In this document: positions 21,501 to 33,452 of the stretch, in pieces
How positions within the stretch are numbered: the stretch's first letter is position 1
Layout of the letters: every line of letters begins with the position of its first letter
NCBI GenBank assembly: GCA_018350325.1
Contig: JAEVLN010000002.1
Location: 3,932,295-3,996,294, forward strand
Length of the DNA: 64,000 bases
Source of the DNA: Globodera rostochiensis
Lineage: Eukaryota; Nematoda; Chromadorea; Rhabditida; Heteroderidae
Direction of reading: 5' to 3'
The notes under the pieces: model-generated
What the model saw: only the letters and a program-made list of their open reading frames with translations
Databases searched by the model: none
What the model was told of the DNA's origin: nothing
Position numbers and translations under genes: made by a program

Positions 21501-22757
21501 ATTTATCCCGCTTTGAGAATAATTATCTTTTTGAGTGGGAAGAAAAACTGAATGCCAAGAAATTTAGAAGGAAAAAACTTTCAAAAAACTAACGCTTTCT
21601 TTCAGAATCATTCTGATCGAAATTCACCCGAAATAAAAAGTCTCGAACGGCTAAACTCGCACATTTTCGGTCGCAAGCTTCGAAAGATTGTTCTTCAATT
21701 GGTCCACGTCCTTCAATTGCCTCTCCATTTGCGTAATTTTTAAACGCAAATTGTAACTGCCTCTGGCATCGCTCGCCATCTCTGAAAAAAAACCAATCAT
21801 TAATTAATGATAATAAAAGTGCTGGAAATTTCTAAATTTTGCGCAATTCATCCGATGGAATTTTAATAAAAATACAAAAAGAATGACTAAATGAATGAAT
21901 GAACACACCGCTATGGTCATTTCCGTCCTGTGCACCAATTCCATTGGTCATCGAACTGTTTGTCTGATCTAAAATTCAACAAAAAATTAAGAAGAGCCAA
22001 TTCTGATCCTAGTCAAAAATGGTGCTTTTGGGGGAGGGGGGAAGCCAAAAAAGTCGATTCGGATAAAAATATAAGTTCGATTCGGTAAAATTTTTAGTTT
22101 TGTTAATAAAAAAATTGTTTTCGAAAATAAAACTTTTTTTGAGAAAATTTTTTTGTTTTTGGATGGAATTTGTAAGAAAATTGGTCACAAAAAAGATTAA
22201 TTTTGCAAAACAAAAGGGTCCCCCCCCCTATGGTTTTTTTTCTCAAAAAACATTTCAGGGGGGGGGGCAGCTGCCCCCCCCCCCTCTGTGTACGCCCCTG
22301 CTAATGAAGTTTGTGTCCTATATTATTTGGGTCAAATTTTTTTTGTTTTTGTTTCCGTCTCATAGTGTTTTTAAGCCTAAAACCGGGCCCCAAATTCGAA
22401 CATTTTAAACTTCAACCGAATTCGAACGATTGTCGACCCCAGAACGTCGAAAATCCCGGTATGTAAATTGTAGAGCGAAAGAACAAAAATCGGGACCCCC
22501 ATTCGTGATCATTGCCATGAACTGATTGTGCGTTAATTAAAATTTGTCCATTTTAAATTTATGAAAACGACCGTCGTTTACCATTCACGTCGACGTCGCC
22601 ATCGGTAGATTCTGAAAAAATGGAATAAAAAATAAATGCTTTGGCCAAAACAACCATTTTCATTTTTTATGTCGAGAAAACCAAAACAGGCGGCTGAGTT
22701 TGAAGAAGGAGGAGCATCTTTCTGCCGCGTTTGGCTTAAAGTCGTTGTTTTGACCAT
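18544..22757 (-). CDS. ZZ zinc finger + coiled coil + SPRY-domain protein of the cyst-nematode RBP/SPRYSEC type
   Basis: Exons (minus): 22682-22757, 22582-22611, 21909-21968, 21663-21781, 21373-21466, 20991-21202, 20679-20787, 20512-20599, 18892-19145, 18544-18689; in phase, 395 residues. Order: a Ser/Asn-rich start with no signal peptide; a short coiled coil (about residues 60-115, MERQLKDVDQLKNNLSKLA); a ZZ finger (about 145-190, WCDLCEKRVVGVRYKCFVC) close to that of p62/NBR1; then a full SPRY domain (about 205-390). SPRY landmarks are FLIVQHR, FRTVRAE, SGIFYYEVKI, IGLATKSLRLDKCVG, YAYGSDGTFWGH, IIYTRNGQRL, EPGDVIEANFGPKFKFNI. These match SPRYSEC/RBP proteins of Globodera, which are normally signal-peptide effectors or plain SPRY proteins. 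The ZZ fusion is unusual, and the protein appears intracellular. The first exon begins directly after an AG, so an upstream exon or a trans-splice site is possible. A TIR element lies in the 1.4-kb intron. Confidence 0.85.
19369..19831. mobile_element. 463-bp TIR element, perfect 16-bp TIRs and 8-bp TSD
   Basis: caggcacgtagccagg (19369-19384) and its exact complement (19816-19831), with agtccagg duplicated on both sides (19361-19368 and 19832-19839). Two internal ggcggcgcctatcggcaccgcc words. Same family as 3016-3502 and 7107-7582. Inserted in the large intron between two SPRY exons. No coding capacity. Confidence 0.9.
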
Positions 22758-23966
22758 CTGAAAAATTGTCTTTTACTGAGACCAAATTTTCTTCAATTCA
22801 TATTAGAACCCCGTTAAAAAAATTCCGAGGGCGGGAGTTCGAATTTGCCGGGAAAGGAATTCACGCCTTTCTCCCGCTCCCGTAAAACTCGCGTTATTTT
22901 TTAACGGGAGTCCCGCGGGGAGCGGAGAATTTTGAAATTTTTTTATGAATTTTTTTATGAAAGAATATTTATGAAAAAAATGACGTTTTGTTTAAAATTC
23001 ATCTATAAAATTAGGGGGGGGGGGGGGGTCGGTTGTAGAATCCGAATCTGACCTCCGTTTCGACCAATTTTCGAACCCTAGACCCGAATTCGAACAATTT
23101 TTTGAAAATACCAAACTTTCCGAGTTAATCTTGGCTTCAAAATCATTCAAAATGCACGAATCACCGGTGAATTTGCCTTTTCGTTTTTTCAAAAAATGGA
23201 GGGGGCTCTCACCAGTGGCGTAGCCAGGGGGGGGGGGGAATTCCCCCCACCGAAATGAAATTTGAGGATGTTTTACACTTTTACAATTTTTTGACCAATT
23301 TTCTTAACAAATTGCCATCAAAAATCTCGGGAACCACTACATATGAAGAAGGTGACCCGACATTTCAACACTGGACATTTCAACACCGATTTCAACACTG
23401 GACATTTCAACACTAGACATTTCAACACTGATTTTAAATTTTAAAAATAAATTGATAGTGCCAAATTTAAAAATACCTAGTTATAATTAAACAGATATTA
23501 AAAGCTTTTATTAAATGTGTGCGAAATTTAGGCTCTATTGCAGTTTACACGACCATAAACAAATTACACGACCTTAAGATGTTTACACGACCTTAAAATG
23601 TTTACACGACCTTAAAACCAGTTTACATGACCATAAACAAATTACACGACCTTAAAAAAAATAACACGACCATAAATAAATTACATTAAAGTCGTATTTA
23701 AATTACAATTAAAAATCATATTGTAAGCGGATTTCTTCTAATATAGCTTGAAAAATTTTGTTTTGCTATGATAACGACGAAACATGTAGGAATCGGTACC
23801 CCGCAACTGGGCGCGCACGATTGGGCGCGCACGATTGGGCGCCGACAAGTTTTTCGTTAAAACTTTGTTCAAAGTCAACCAAACATGCTTGGTATCATTT
23901 GAAAGCATGCAATGAGTAGAAGCTTACAAAGGCAAAAGCTAAGCGATTCGGCTTAAACAAAGAAAG
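22758..23966. other. Repeat-derived intergenic sequence
   Basis: No gene is seen. It contains a partial TIR element end (cagtggcgtagccagg near 23213), repeats of gacatttcaacactgg (about 23355-23430), repeats of tttacacgaccttaaaa (about 23560-23690) and gggcgcgcacgatt words (23808-23840). Confidence 0.55.
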
Positions 23967-24265
23967 TTATGACGTCACCACGACAAAAATGGCAATTTTT
24001 ACAGGTTTTAAACCTATACTCCGTGTAGGAATACAGATATGAAGGAACAAGTCGGGAGTAGTGCCACAAAGATGCTTCATGTCCCTTTTAATAGCTCCCC
24101 ATGACGCTTCAATCGATTGTGTGTGAACTGTACGGTCGTCAGCATTAACAAAAGAAATTCTATGGTTAACCCACTCGTGTTGAATTGCAGATTTAAACTT
24201 CGAATTCCCCCATAAGCAGCCCAACCATCAGATACCACCAAAGTACCAGGGTTAATAGACACCAT
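23967..24265 (-). pseudogene. Decayed Merlin / IS1595-ISXO2-type DDE transposase fragment
   Basis: Two overlapping minus-strand frames, 24077-24265 and 23967-24224, together read as the C-terminal part of an IS1595-like transposase. The first has [18 protein letters not shown] (a catalytic Asp region). After a frameshift near 24190 the second has [20 protein letters not shown] followed by [18 protein letters not shown], including the catalytic Glu context. The N-terminal part with the first catalytic Asp is absent. It is truncated and frameshifted, hence inactive. Merlin elements are known from nematodes. Confidence 0.8.
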
Positions 24266-25634
24266 TCATTTTCCGTTTTACTGCATTTTGTTAAAAAATT
24301 TTCAAAAAGCATTTTTTTGCGAATTCTGCTTTACTTTTAGGGGGGGGGGGGGAGTCGGTGGTGCCGATAGGCGCCGCCGAGAACATTTTTGAATTTTCGA
24401 CTTATTTGTTAAGTTTTGGAACCAAAATTTTAAAAAATACGGTAATTTTTGAAGCCTTTAAAAACGACGACGTCCCGGGGAAATTTTTCGAATTTCTTGA
24501 TAAAATTTGTAAAAATTGAATACTTTTTTCCTTATTCATGCTCGTAGTCGCCAAAAAATTTATTCTCTTTTTGGAGCCGTTTAAGGATTGATTTTATCTA
24601 CAAATTCCAAAACATGAAATTAAAAATGAAAAAAAAAGCGAATTAGGTACTTCGAGTGATGTCGAATGATACCGCAGATTGGTATATAATTTATGCAGTT
24701 TTGGAGTGGGGCGTTCACTGCAGTACACCCAAAACTTGAAAAATCACCGCGAAAATCGATTGTTTCCAAAAATTCTCTAAACTCCACCAAATTTCGGTGG
24801 TTGGAGTAGCCGATGATGTTAGAAGAATGTCTTCAATTTGGTCGTGAAAACAACCGCTGAGGCGTTACAGGCCTCCTAATTTAGCAAATTAATGGCGGTG
24901 ATACAGTGTCTAACATCATTCGTCTGCCGCGTCATTATGGGGAAGGGGAGGGGAAGTTTGTTTACCACAAAAAACTATTGCTTTTTCCCAATTTTATTTT
25001 GGTCTTTGAGATTCAATGGAGGCGGGCGGTGGGGGGGGGGGGGAGGGGACAAGAGAGAAAGGGCAATGATGGAAAGAAGCGTAAACAAATGCATTTTAAG
25101 AAGAGATATAAAAACAAAAACACGCCAACATATTTCTCGTCTTCCATTTCGCCGTCCCTTATGGCGTTGTACAGACTTTCACTCGCTGGCTCGATTAATT
25201 TTTCATTCGTAGTGGGCAAACAAAAGACCCGGCGGACAAAATGTCCTGTAGGCTAAAATCGGACAAAATCACCTGCCGATCATATTGATGTACATACTTA
25301 CATTGTGTAAAAATGGAGTCATTTCGAGGAAAAATCCTTAAGAGCTTGAAAAAACTTTCTGCAAAAAACCGTGTTGGGGGAGGAATAGCCCACAAAAATC
25401 TCTTTGGACAAAAAATGCTTCGACGTCCCTCACACCAATACTGTGGTCGCAGTGTAGGAAACCCAGATTTTCATTGTTTAGGGGAACCAATTTGCCTGAA
25501 ACAGTATTATTGCGCGCTCGTTTTGCTATTTCTTTGGGACCCAAAAAATAAAGCAAGGAAATTACCCAGAATTTCCTACTTATTTGTTAGATTTTCCTGC
25601 AAAGAATTGAATTTCAAAAAAAAACGCCTGCAAA
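24266..25634. other. Intergenic region, repeats
   Basis: Contains another G-run plus ggtgccgataggcgccgccg word (about 24340-24382) and a purine-rich stretch around 25020-25060. I found no exon chain on either strand that I can support. Confidence 0.5.
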
Positions 25635-26348
25635 ATGCAGCCCATTCTTTCCAAATTCGTCTCATTGCGTCCCCCCGCGCGTCACGCCCGCTCCATCTTC
25701 TCTTACGGCATGGCGGAACGTCCAAAGTCGGCAAAAATCCAACTGCCACCACCGGGCGATGGCAAAGGTTATTGGCACTATGAACGTGACTTTTCGCGCG
25801 ACCTTCGTTACTCAAAACCACAGCTGAAAGCCAACAATTTTCTGGGGTAAAAAGAGTGCCGTTTGCTGTCTACCGGTTAAACATTTTTTTACAGCGTTCT
25901 CCTGGAAGGCTTTAACCACAAGGACCTTTACTTACTGCTCGCATTGCCGATTACTGCCGTTATTTTGGGTGCATATGTTACCCTCCGATCCGCCTTCAAA
26001 ATAGAGCTTTGGATTGATCGAAGTAGGACAGGAAATGAATTTTATGTAAGCAACAAACCAAATTGGCTGTTTAGCAACGTATACACCTCCATGGGATTGG
26101 GCGCGCGTCCACAACAAATATTGGAAGATGCCAACACAACTGTGAATGACTTCTTATTATCGAATTCGTTCAACTAGGACTCGTGATTCTTCCAGAACAA
26201 ATCAACAGAAATACTTTCTTCCAGTTACGACCCGGCCGGAGTGACGCATGAACGTCTCTCAACGATGGAAAAGTTGGAAGACGGATTGGTGGAGGCGGCC
26301 CAGAAGCGAGGGACCAGAGACGGACGAGGATATTTGGTGGGGAAGTGA
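25635..26348 (+). CDS. Probable mitochondrial single-pass membrane protein, family not recognised
   Basis: Exon 25635-25846 starts with a strong mitochondrial presequence (Met, then Lys/Arg-rich, no acid for about 25 residues). It continues with PPPGDGKGYWHYERDF. Exon 25895 onward (acceptor ttacag) gives a hydrophobic helix (DLYLLLALPITAVILGAYVT) and then IELWIDR. The last exon, 26209-26348, reads YDPAGVTHERLSTMEKLEDG and ends GYLVGK. A phase-consistent join uses a donor after 26022 and the acceptor caacag, giving 159 residues. Other joins around 26023-26208 cannot be excluded because the frame also stays open to 26177. Size, presequence, one central helix and charged tails resemble accessory subunits of respiratory complexes, but I cannot name it. 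Confidence 0.65.
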
Positions 26349-26946
26349 AAGGCGCTGTGCTGGGGCTGATCAGTGAGTGATCAGAAGATGAACACAAATC
26401 AAAGTGATCATCTATGACTCGCATTTGGTGGCTCACCAAAGCTGGATCAAGAGATTAGGTCGAATTAATAGTTCCTGTCCCTTAGTGAGCTCATTAAAGG
26501 CCAGGACTATCAAAACTACCGTTTTTTTCCAACAAAATTCGATGTGCATAATATATTTTTGCGTGGAACATTCGGCGATATTCGCTCGTTGTAATTTATA
26601 ACCTGGCGAAATAAAGTTTGCCCAAGCAACAGCCGAATTGTGTGAGACTTAGCCAATGAAAGACAAACTGTTCAAAATTGGGGTGGAAAAATGTTGCCCC
26701 AGAGTGGAAATACAAAAAGAATCAATACCCGGTTGGACCAACAATTATTTAAAAAAAAAGCATGCCAAGGGGGGCAAGGGCATTGCACCTATCAGGCGTT
26801 TAAAATGCAAAAAAAAATTAGTCGCAAAACAATACAAAAATTAGTTGCATTTAGGAGTTTTAAAGATTCTGTCAGAGAGTATATATAGTCCACAAAAAAT
26901 GCAAACAAATAGCAAAAACAACGAAAACTGAAATACGATGAAACGT
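26349..26946. other. Intergenic, nothing recognised
   Basis: AT-rich spacer between convergent genes (plus-strand gene ending 26348, minus-strand gene ending 26947). The small open frames here show no domain or splice logic. Confidence 0.5.
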
Positions 26947-28631
26947 CTATTTTTTAAAGTAAGGCCTATCAAGAAAGCTGAACACTTTCTGCCACCATCG
27001 CAAATTCCCTCTCCACTCGGCGTCCCTTTTCTCCACATCGATGTCCAGATGTCTTAGCTCACGTTTCGGCACAACGTCATGTTCGTTTAGCGTCCAATTG
27101 CGCAACATGTGTGTCCTGAATGTGTGCACACATTTGACCCAGGGCTAGACACTGCCCTCGTCTTGAGTAAAACACAAAAATTAACCCAAGATTGATTTTT
27201 GGAGAAAATTTTCTTCTAGAAAAACTGAAAATGCAATAAAAAGGAGATTCCCCCACCCCCTTCGCCAAAATAATTTCCAAAAAAAATCACTGATATTTAA
27301 ACTTTTAAGAGTGACGGCACCACCTTGCCCTGTCAAAGAATTGAGGAAAAATATGAAGAAATTCACATTTCCTTATCAGAGACAGAAAAAAAATTCGAAG
27401 AGTTGCCCTTGGTCGGGTGGCAAAAAAAACTCGAAAAACATTATTACGAGCCCCCCCCCCCCTTAACAATTTGATAAAAAATGCCTGAACCCATCCGCGT
27501 TTATCATGTGTGCGCCGTGTTTGCCGAGACGTACATCCGCGTGCAACAGGAAAAAGAAAATGCGTTTGCACATTGCGCGCACTGAGCCCCAGCCCGGCTC
27601 AATTTCATGCAATTTCATCGACAAAGGCACCAAACGGATTTGGCTCCGGTCCAACTCGACCTGGGTGTGTTGGTCGACTGATTGAGAAACAAAAACTATT
27701 TACCAATTTTTTGCTGAGTACACCGCTCGCTATATTCGCATAAATTCTGTTCGGTTGTGCCCTGTGAACGTACAGTCGGGATATATTAAGAGAACGGAGA
27801 CGAGCCAATGAGCAAAAGACGAGCAAAGCAATGAAGACTATAATTTTGCCAAAAAGGCCATGCTGAAATGGGGGAAAATGCATACTATTATTAATATTTA
27901 TTGTTGGTAATTCGACCGCCAACAGTTGACTGTGCAGCCTTTGATAAGACGGGATGGTAAATTTGCCACCGCCGACTCGCACAAAATCGTCGACGGCAAT
28001 CGCAACAAACACAGCGATCAGTGCAACAGCGTAACGACCGATTGAAAAAAGGGCGGAGCCAACCCGAAAATTGTAGACGAGAAGCCATTCGCGAGAGGCA
28101 AGTCCGTCCCAGAGGTAACGGCGGCCGACGATGTCGGGACGGAAGTTTTCATCGAAAATCTAAGCAAATTGGGAAATCATTCCCGCACAAAGGTTTGAAA
28201 GTAAAAGTTCAAGTTTGTGTCTATTATTAATGGAATAGAAATGCAACAAAAAAAACAGGAATTAAAAATCATAAAGGGTTTTTCGCCACTAAAAATGGCA
28301 CAATCAAGTTTGAAGCGTCATAACTCTGAGCACAGCCAATCAAACCAAATAAGTTTGGTTGAATTCCTCTTACTATAATTATGGGGTACCTGATCAAATT
28401 CAAGGGTTTTAAAACAATTCGTTGTCGTACCGAGCGCAATTTTGACGAATCCTTCCTATCCAATGACTGTTGCTGCATATCCGAAATGGTCGACAGCGCC
28501 ATCGATGGCACGACACCACCGAAGGAATTGCTATTTGCGTTTTTCCCATCGCTTCGCGTGCCAACGGCGGCAAAGAGAGGCGGTGGAAGGGGCGCCACCC
28601 GCTGCTGGTGGCAACGCCTAAAAAAATTCAT
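26947..28631 (-). CDS. Two-helix membrane protein, probably mitochondrial (TMEM186/TMEM223-like layout)
   Basis: Exons (minus): 28374-28631, 27917-28159, 27724-27862, 27535-27677, 26947-27144; all phases fit, 326 residues. The start MNFFRRCHQQRVAPLPPPLF looks like a mitochondrial presequence. There are two hydrophobic helices, RYAVALIAVFVAIAV (about residue 120) and FGKIIVFIALLVFCSLA (about 175). A soluble part follows, with LYVHRAQPNRIYANIASV just after the second helix, and a basic C terminus ending LDRPYFKK. A presequence, two close helices and a beta-rich tail is the layout of the TMEM70/186/223 assembly factors, but sequence identity to any of them is not obvious to me. The choice of the donor at 28373 (gtaaga) over gtaccc is made on phase. 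Confidence 0.6.
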
Positions 28632-29877
28632 GGCATCAAAAATTACTTTTTTAGATAGGGTTTCTCACCGACCCCTCGGGGGCGGTAAAGTCAGGGGTGA
28701 AGAAAATTTTATATCTTTAGTGCGCAAGCATTATATATATATATATTTTAAATCATTCATCATCCTCAAAAAATACTTTTACTTATAATAGTATTTATCT
28801 AAAAGCGATTTTTTAAATCTCCTTTGTGAAAATGTATTTTTTCGAAATCTATTTTTTTAATATTAGTTATAAATTTTTAAATATTCACCCATTTTGCTGA
28901 GGAAACAATAAAATTCCGAAAAAAATCAATCTACTCCATGCGGATTCCAATCGGAGGTACTCATTGCTCCCCAAAAGGATTCTTTAGGATTGTTCACCCC
29001 CGACCCAAAAAAAAGGTCGCGGCCGGGTTTTCCGTCGGGGATCGACCCAATTTTGAGCTCTATTTTGAACATGCAAAGCACCGTTCACTGCGTTTGCTTT
29101 TTCTTTCTATTTTGGCCATTACTGTAATTCCGTCACACCTGCAAGTTGTCAGCCAATTTACTGTCCGGTGACAGTGCAAAGACGACGATGCATTCGGCAA
29201 CAAACAGCAAATCAGCATTATAAATTATAATGAAAAAATGGAATCGAAAAAGCCGTCTTTCTTGGCGTAACCAGAAAAAAAAATCGAAGGAGGAACCCTC
29301 CTATTTTGAAATTAGACTTAACAATATCGACTGCGCCTATCGGTACCTCCGAACCCCTCCCATTCCTAAAACTGAAAATGCAGTCCCGAAAATAGAACAT
29401 TTATTGAATTGCTTTAGAAAAATGCAAAAAATAAAAAAACTAAAAAGACACCCATGAAAATAGACTTTTAGTGCCGTCCTCACACGAAATTTTTTTTCTG
29501 GGTGCGCCCTTGGACATAAGCATTCAACCTAACATCGGCAAATTGATAAAAAAAAACATGATGTGAGTAGACAAACACATTCATCTAGTCAATATAAAAA
29601 AATCAACAAAAATTTATCAGCGCATTATCATCCAAATGCGAACAAAACATCGATGATTTTTCAACAATAATGCCAATTGTCCTGACTCAACGACGTCCTG
29701 CGCCAGCGCCGCCACTCGTCAAAGGCCCTTTCACTTCCAAGTTGAGGCCTAGCCCCTAAACAATTTTGCTTATTACTTGACCTAAGGCGATTTTATTAAA
29801 AAATTGGCTTGCCATACTCAGCCAAAACTTGGAAAAAGGGCCGAGAATTAAATACACAAAGTAGTTTTAATTAAATA
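28632..29877. other. Intergenic, repeats and spacer
   Basis: No supported gene. There is a GGTCGCGGCCGGG..CGGGGATCGACCC word cluster (about 28995-29050) and diverged repeats around 29300-29520. A short Pro-rich open frame at 29670-29759 (29 codons) has no supporting context. Confidence 0.45.
29792..29797 (-). terminator. Polyadenylation signal AATAAA for eS17
   Basis: tttatt on the plus strand reads AATAAA about 80 bases after the eS17 stop, in the expected position for 3' end formation. Confidence 0.5.
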
Positions 29878-30563
29878 TCATTCTTTGAATGTATTGCTGA
29901 CCAGAAATTCCGCCATATCCTTCGTCTCTTGGTCGGTGCTGATCATCTGGTGATTCTGCGCATCCAGGTAAGAGATTTCGGGCATGTAATTGTCGCGACG
30001 CTCGCGCTCCTCCTCCTGCAATTTGATGGAAATGCCACGGACAGGGCCCAGCTCAATGCGCTTCATCAGATGTGTGATAAATCTGCAAAAGCGATACAAA
30101 ACCTAAGACAGTTTGTGTTTCAAAAACGGTTTTTTGTACTAGTAATTAGATTTGGCGAAGCCGTCCAAGATTTTCAGAGCGTATAGGCCTCAAACATCGA
30201 GAACTGTCGGGATGACAATTACGATAAGATGTTCAGGGTTCCTATTTGTCTATTCTTGAGCAACGGTCTCGCTCAAAAAGAAAGATTATTTATTTTTTAC
30301 CCAATTGAGAAAGCTTTTTCACTCTTAAATTTCATTCCATTCTACAATAAGTGAAATTAAACCGTCAAACGAAGTATTAATCCAAATTTAAATTCAAAAC
30401 TGCCGAACCCCGCAATTCGGTTCCGCATCCGTTTGCTTGGGATAATGGCCACCTCCTCGCAAATGCGCTTGTTGGTGTGAAAGTCGAGGCCCAATTTGGT
30501 GTAATACTTCTCAATAATGACGCGCGACGCCTTCTTCACAGTTTTCGTTCGAACTCGTCCCAT
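29878..30563 (-). CDS. rps-17: 40S ribosomal protein eS17
   Basis: Component of the small ribosomal subunit head. Two exons, 30409-30563 and 29878-30082, split inside IAG|F in phase 2; 119 residues. The start [20 protein letters not shown] and the segments [37 protein letters not shown] and [15 protein letters not shown] are nearly identical to animal eS17. The C terminus ([14 protein letters not shown] and a short tail) is about 10-15 residues shorter than usual. A second Met two codons upstream is in frame, but the MGRVR start is universal. Confidence 0.97.
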
Positions 30564-31779
30564 TGCCAACAATAACTATTAATTAATTGGATGTGTCTTA
30601 ACAAAACGGTTTAAGTTAGGAAGGATATATGTAACAAGAACAACACAAATGAAGAAAGGAAGGAATTTGAGACCGTGAGATTTGCACAAACATATTACTA
30701 GGGATCAAGAGTAGCCAGGGGTGGGGCTAGGGGGGCTGCAGCCCCCCCCCCCTCCGAAACAAATGACCCTTTGGTTTGCTAAATTTTGGACCAATTTTCT
30801 TAACAATTATCGTTAAAATTTTCAAAAATTTGCATTTTTGAAAATTGCTTAACAAAAATATAAATGAAAAAATTCCTTATATTGGGGTCGGGGAAATCGA
30901 ATCTTTGTGTTTTTTTGAATCCCGACTTTTTTTGAATTAGCCCCCCCCCCCAAAAAAAAAAACTGGCTATGCCTTTGCTAGGCATGGGATTTAGTTATTC
31001 GAAATAGTTTTAGTTGAAAAAAATGGCAAAATTATCACTGTCTAATTTATCAATAAACAAATTTCAACAGCCTAAGTCAAGCTTTTTGGGCAGTGTAATT
31101 GATAATTAGAGAGCGGATTTCAGGTTTTAGCCTATTTTTTTGCGAACAGGGATTGACGAAAGAAGCCCAGAAATAGCCGTTTATTTCGAAAAATTTTAGA
31201 ATTAGAGCGACTTTTTAGTCAATATAAATCAATCTTTTTTGAGAATAAATCAATATTTGGCCATTTTCCATAATATCAATATTTTGGCTTTTTTGAGAAT
31301 AAATCAATATTTGGCCATTTTCCATAATAAATCAATGTTTTAGGCATTTTTTTTGAGAAAAATGCAATTTTTAGGCATTTTTTTCGAAAATTCTTGAAGA
31401 AATTTCAATATTTCAGGCACTTTTCCCCAAAATTTTTTTAAAAAAAAGCAATAAAAACGAAAAATGTACACTTAAAAATCAAAAACCACCCACAAAGATC
31501 GACATTTTCCCTATTTATATTTTTTATAAAAATTTCCAAAACATGTGAAAAATAGTACATTTTCGGAATTTGTATCTTATCAGTAGGGCTGCAAAAAATA
31601 TGCACATAAAATCTTGAAATATGCGCATAAAATATGCACCAAAAATTGCAAAATATGCATATAAAATGAAGAAATATGCACATAAATTTTTTCAAATTTA
31701 ATATAAAATTTCCCCAAAATTCTTCAAATTCATTTAAAATTGATGATGAGATACATTTCCAAATTTTCATCTGTTTTGG

Positions 31780-31935
31780 CGACTTTTTTGAACTTTTATG
31801 ACTATTTTGGCATTTTTGACGACTTTTTTGAAGTTTTGTGACCATTTTGGCATTTTTGACGACTTTTTTGAACTTTTGTGACCATTTTGGCATTTTTGAC
31901 GACTTTTTTGAACTTTTGTGATTATTTTGCGCTTT
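31780..31935. repeat. 54-bp tandem repeat, about 3 copies
   Basis: Copies of cgacttttttgaacttttgt followed by gaccattttggcatttttga. They are flanked by shorter degenerate repeats built from atatgcacataaa. Confidence 0.75.
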
Positions 31936-32663
31936 TTTCAAAAAATTTCTTAAGAAAAATGAAAAAATCAAATTTTTCTTGCCAAGATCACAAATTTTTT
32001 TGCAAAATGCCAAAATATGCACATAAAATGAAAAAAATATGCACATAAATAGCGAAATATGCACAGATATGCAAATATGCACATAAATCGCGAAATATGC
32101 AAAAATATGCAAAATATGCACATGGAAATGCGTTCTAGAAGCTTCAAACCAAGCTGAAAACACGTTTTTCGTGCGTTTCAGACCGTTCCGAGTCCAGGAA
32201 AAAAATATGCATGTGCATATTTTTTGCAGCCTTACTTATCAGGGACTGGCTCGGATCCGAACAAAAACTACCAGTCGATTCCTTAAATAAATCAAAAATT
32301 CAAATTTTTTTCCGGGTGGCGCCTGTCGGCACCGTCTGGCTCTCCTGTACGAATCAGCAAAAATTTCTTGCCCGAAACCACAGAAGGTTATGGCTCCTCA
32401 AAATTGGCAAAAAACCATAGGGGGGAGTTCGGCCCCACGTTTCGGCCCCAGACCTTTGAAGTGCTTCATGGAACCAACCAAACTAAATAAATTAGGTATC
32501 AATCGAAAGCTCTATATGTTTAGAAGCTATTATCTAGCAGGGACTAAATGATCATATAAACCTTTAAAAAGTTATGGTTTGAAAAAAGCCAAAAACTAAG
32601 TTTTGTGGTAATTTTCGACACAGCGGCTCATTTGAGGCTCTAGTTCGGAAAAGATTTAAATTT

Positions 32664-32716
32664 TGGCCTAGTGGTCTGTGTGCTTGTTAACAATAAACGG
32701 TTGAGGGTTCGAATCC
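32664..32716 (+). other. tRNA-like internal promoter boxes (SINE or tRNA relic)
   Basis: An A-box consensus (tggcctagtgg, 32664-32674) and a B-box (ggttcgaatcc, 32706-32716) are spaced as in a tRNA gene. The T-arm gagggttcgaatcccctc is a perfect stem-loop, and a gtt anticodon-like triplet sits between the boxes. The acceptor stem does not pair, so this is not a working tRNA. It is a degraded tRNA or the head of a tRNA-derived SINE. Confidence 0.5.
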
Positions 32717-33452
32717 CCTCCAAGTAATTGCTAATTTTTGCTGAATTTAATCAATTTTATTTAATTGGAAAGAGCCAAATTCCATAAATTGCTTCATACC
32801 CACCCAAAAAAACAAAGTCGGTATCAATCGAAAGCTCATGATAAGTAGAACTTATTTCTAACTATTTGATGCCTCTAAAAAAAGTTATGGGGCCATAAGC
32901 CAATTTGAAAAATCATTTTTTCAATGCTTTCTAACCTTACAAATCGCTTAGCTTTTGCTTGGTGAAAGATTCTATAACATTCGGGCCTTCTGTTAATATT
33001 TTGATCATCTGATTTGGATTGATTTGGAAAAAGTTATAACCTTCGGCACATGTTGGCACATTGATTTTGGCCTAAATGACTATAAAGCTCTTCAAACTTA
33101 ATCAAATCAGATAACTTTGATGTCATTTGAAAGCTCAGATTATTTATAAAATATGTTCTAGCGGGGAAAAAATGATGGGCTCGTCTAAAAAAATGTTACA
33201 AGGCCAAATTGGCCAAAAAATCGGTTCGAATGGTACTAAATTTGAACACCCTTCTTTCCGCTAAGCTTGGCTAATAATTTTCTTTTTTCCATCTAATTCA
33301 TAAAAAAAATGAATGTTTGGAAAATAATTTTTCCAAAAATCCTGGGCCGCATTTATTAACCATAATACTGAACAACGATTAGTTATTTTGTTCTCAAGAG
33401 ATGATGAAAGTTTGAGACGGATCCGCCTTATACAAATGGTTAGGCGTATCGG

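Larger units (their letters stand above)
30564..33452. other. Large repeat-rich gene-free region
   Basis: Contains a decayed TIR element (about 30713-30980, ends resembling gtagccagg and ctggctatgcc), AT-rich arrays of atatgcacataaa (about 31600-32230) and of gacttttttgaacttttgtg (31780-31935), a tRNA-like SINE-type sequence (32664-32716), and blocks with the words cgaaagctc and aaagttatgg (32500-33220) related to the hairpin at 1-272. The 241-codon open frame at 31438-32163 is a product of the arrays. Confidence 0.6.

Noticed and set aside
31438..32163. 241-codon open frame rich in Phe/His/Cys/Ile
   Set aside because: It runs through AT-rich atatgcacataaa and 54-bp arrays; no domain, no splice logic.
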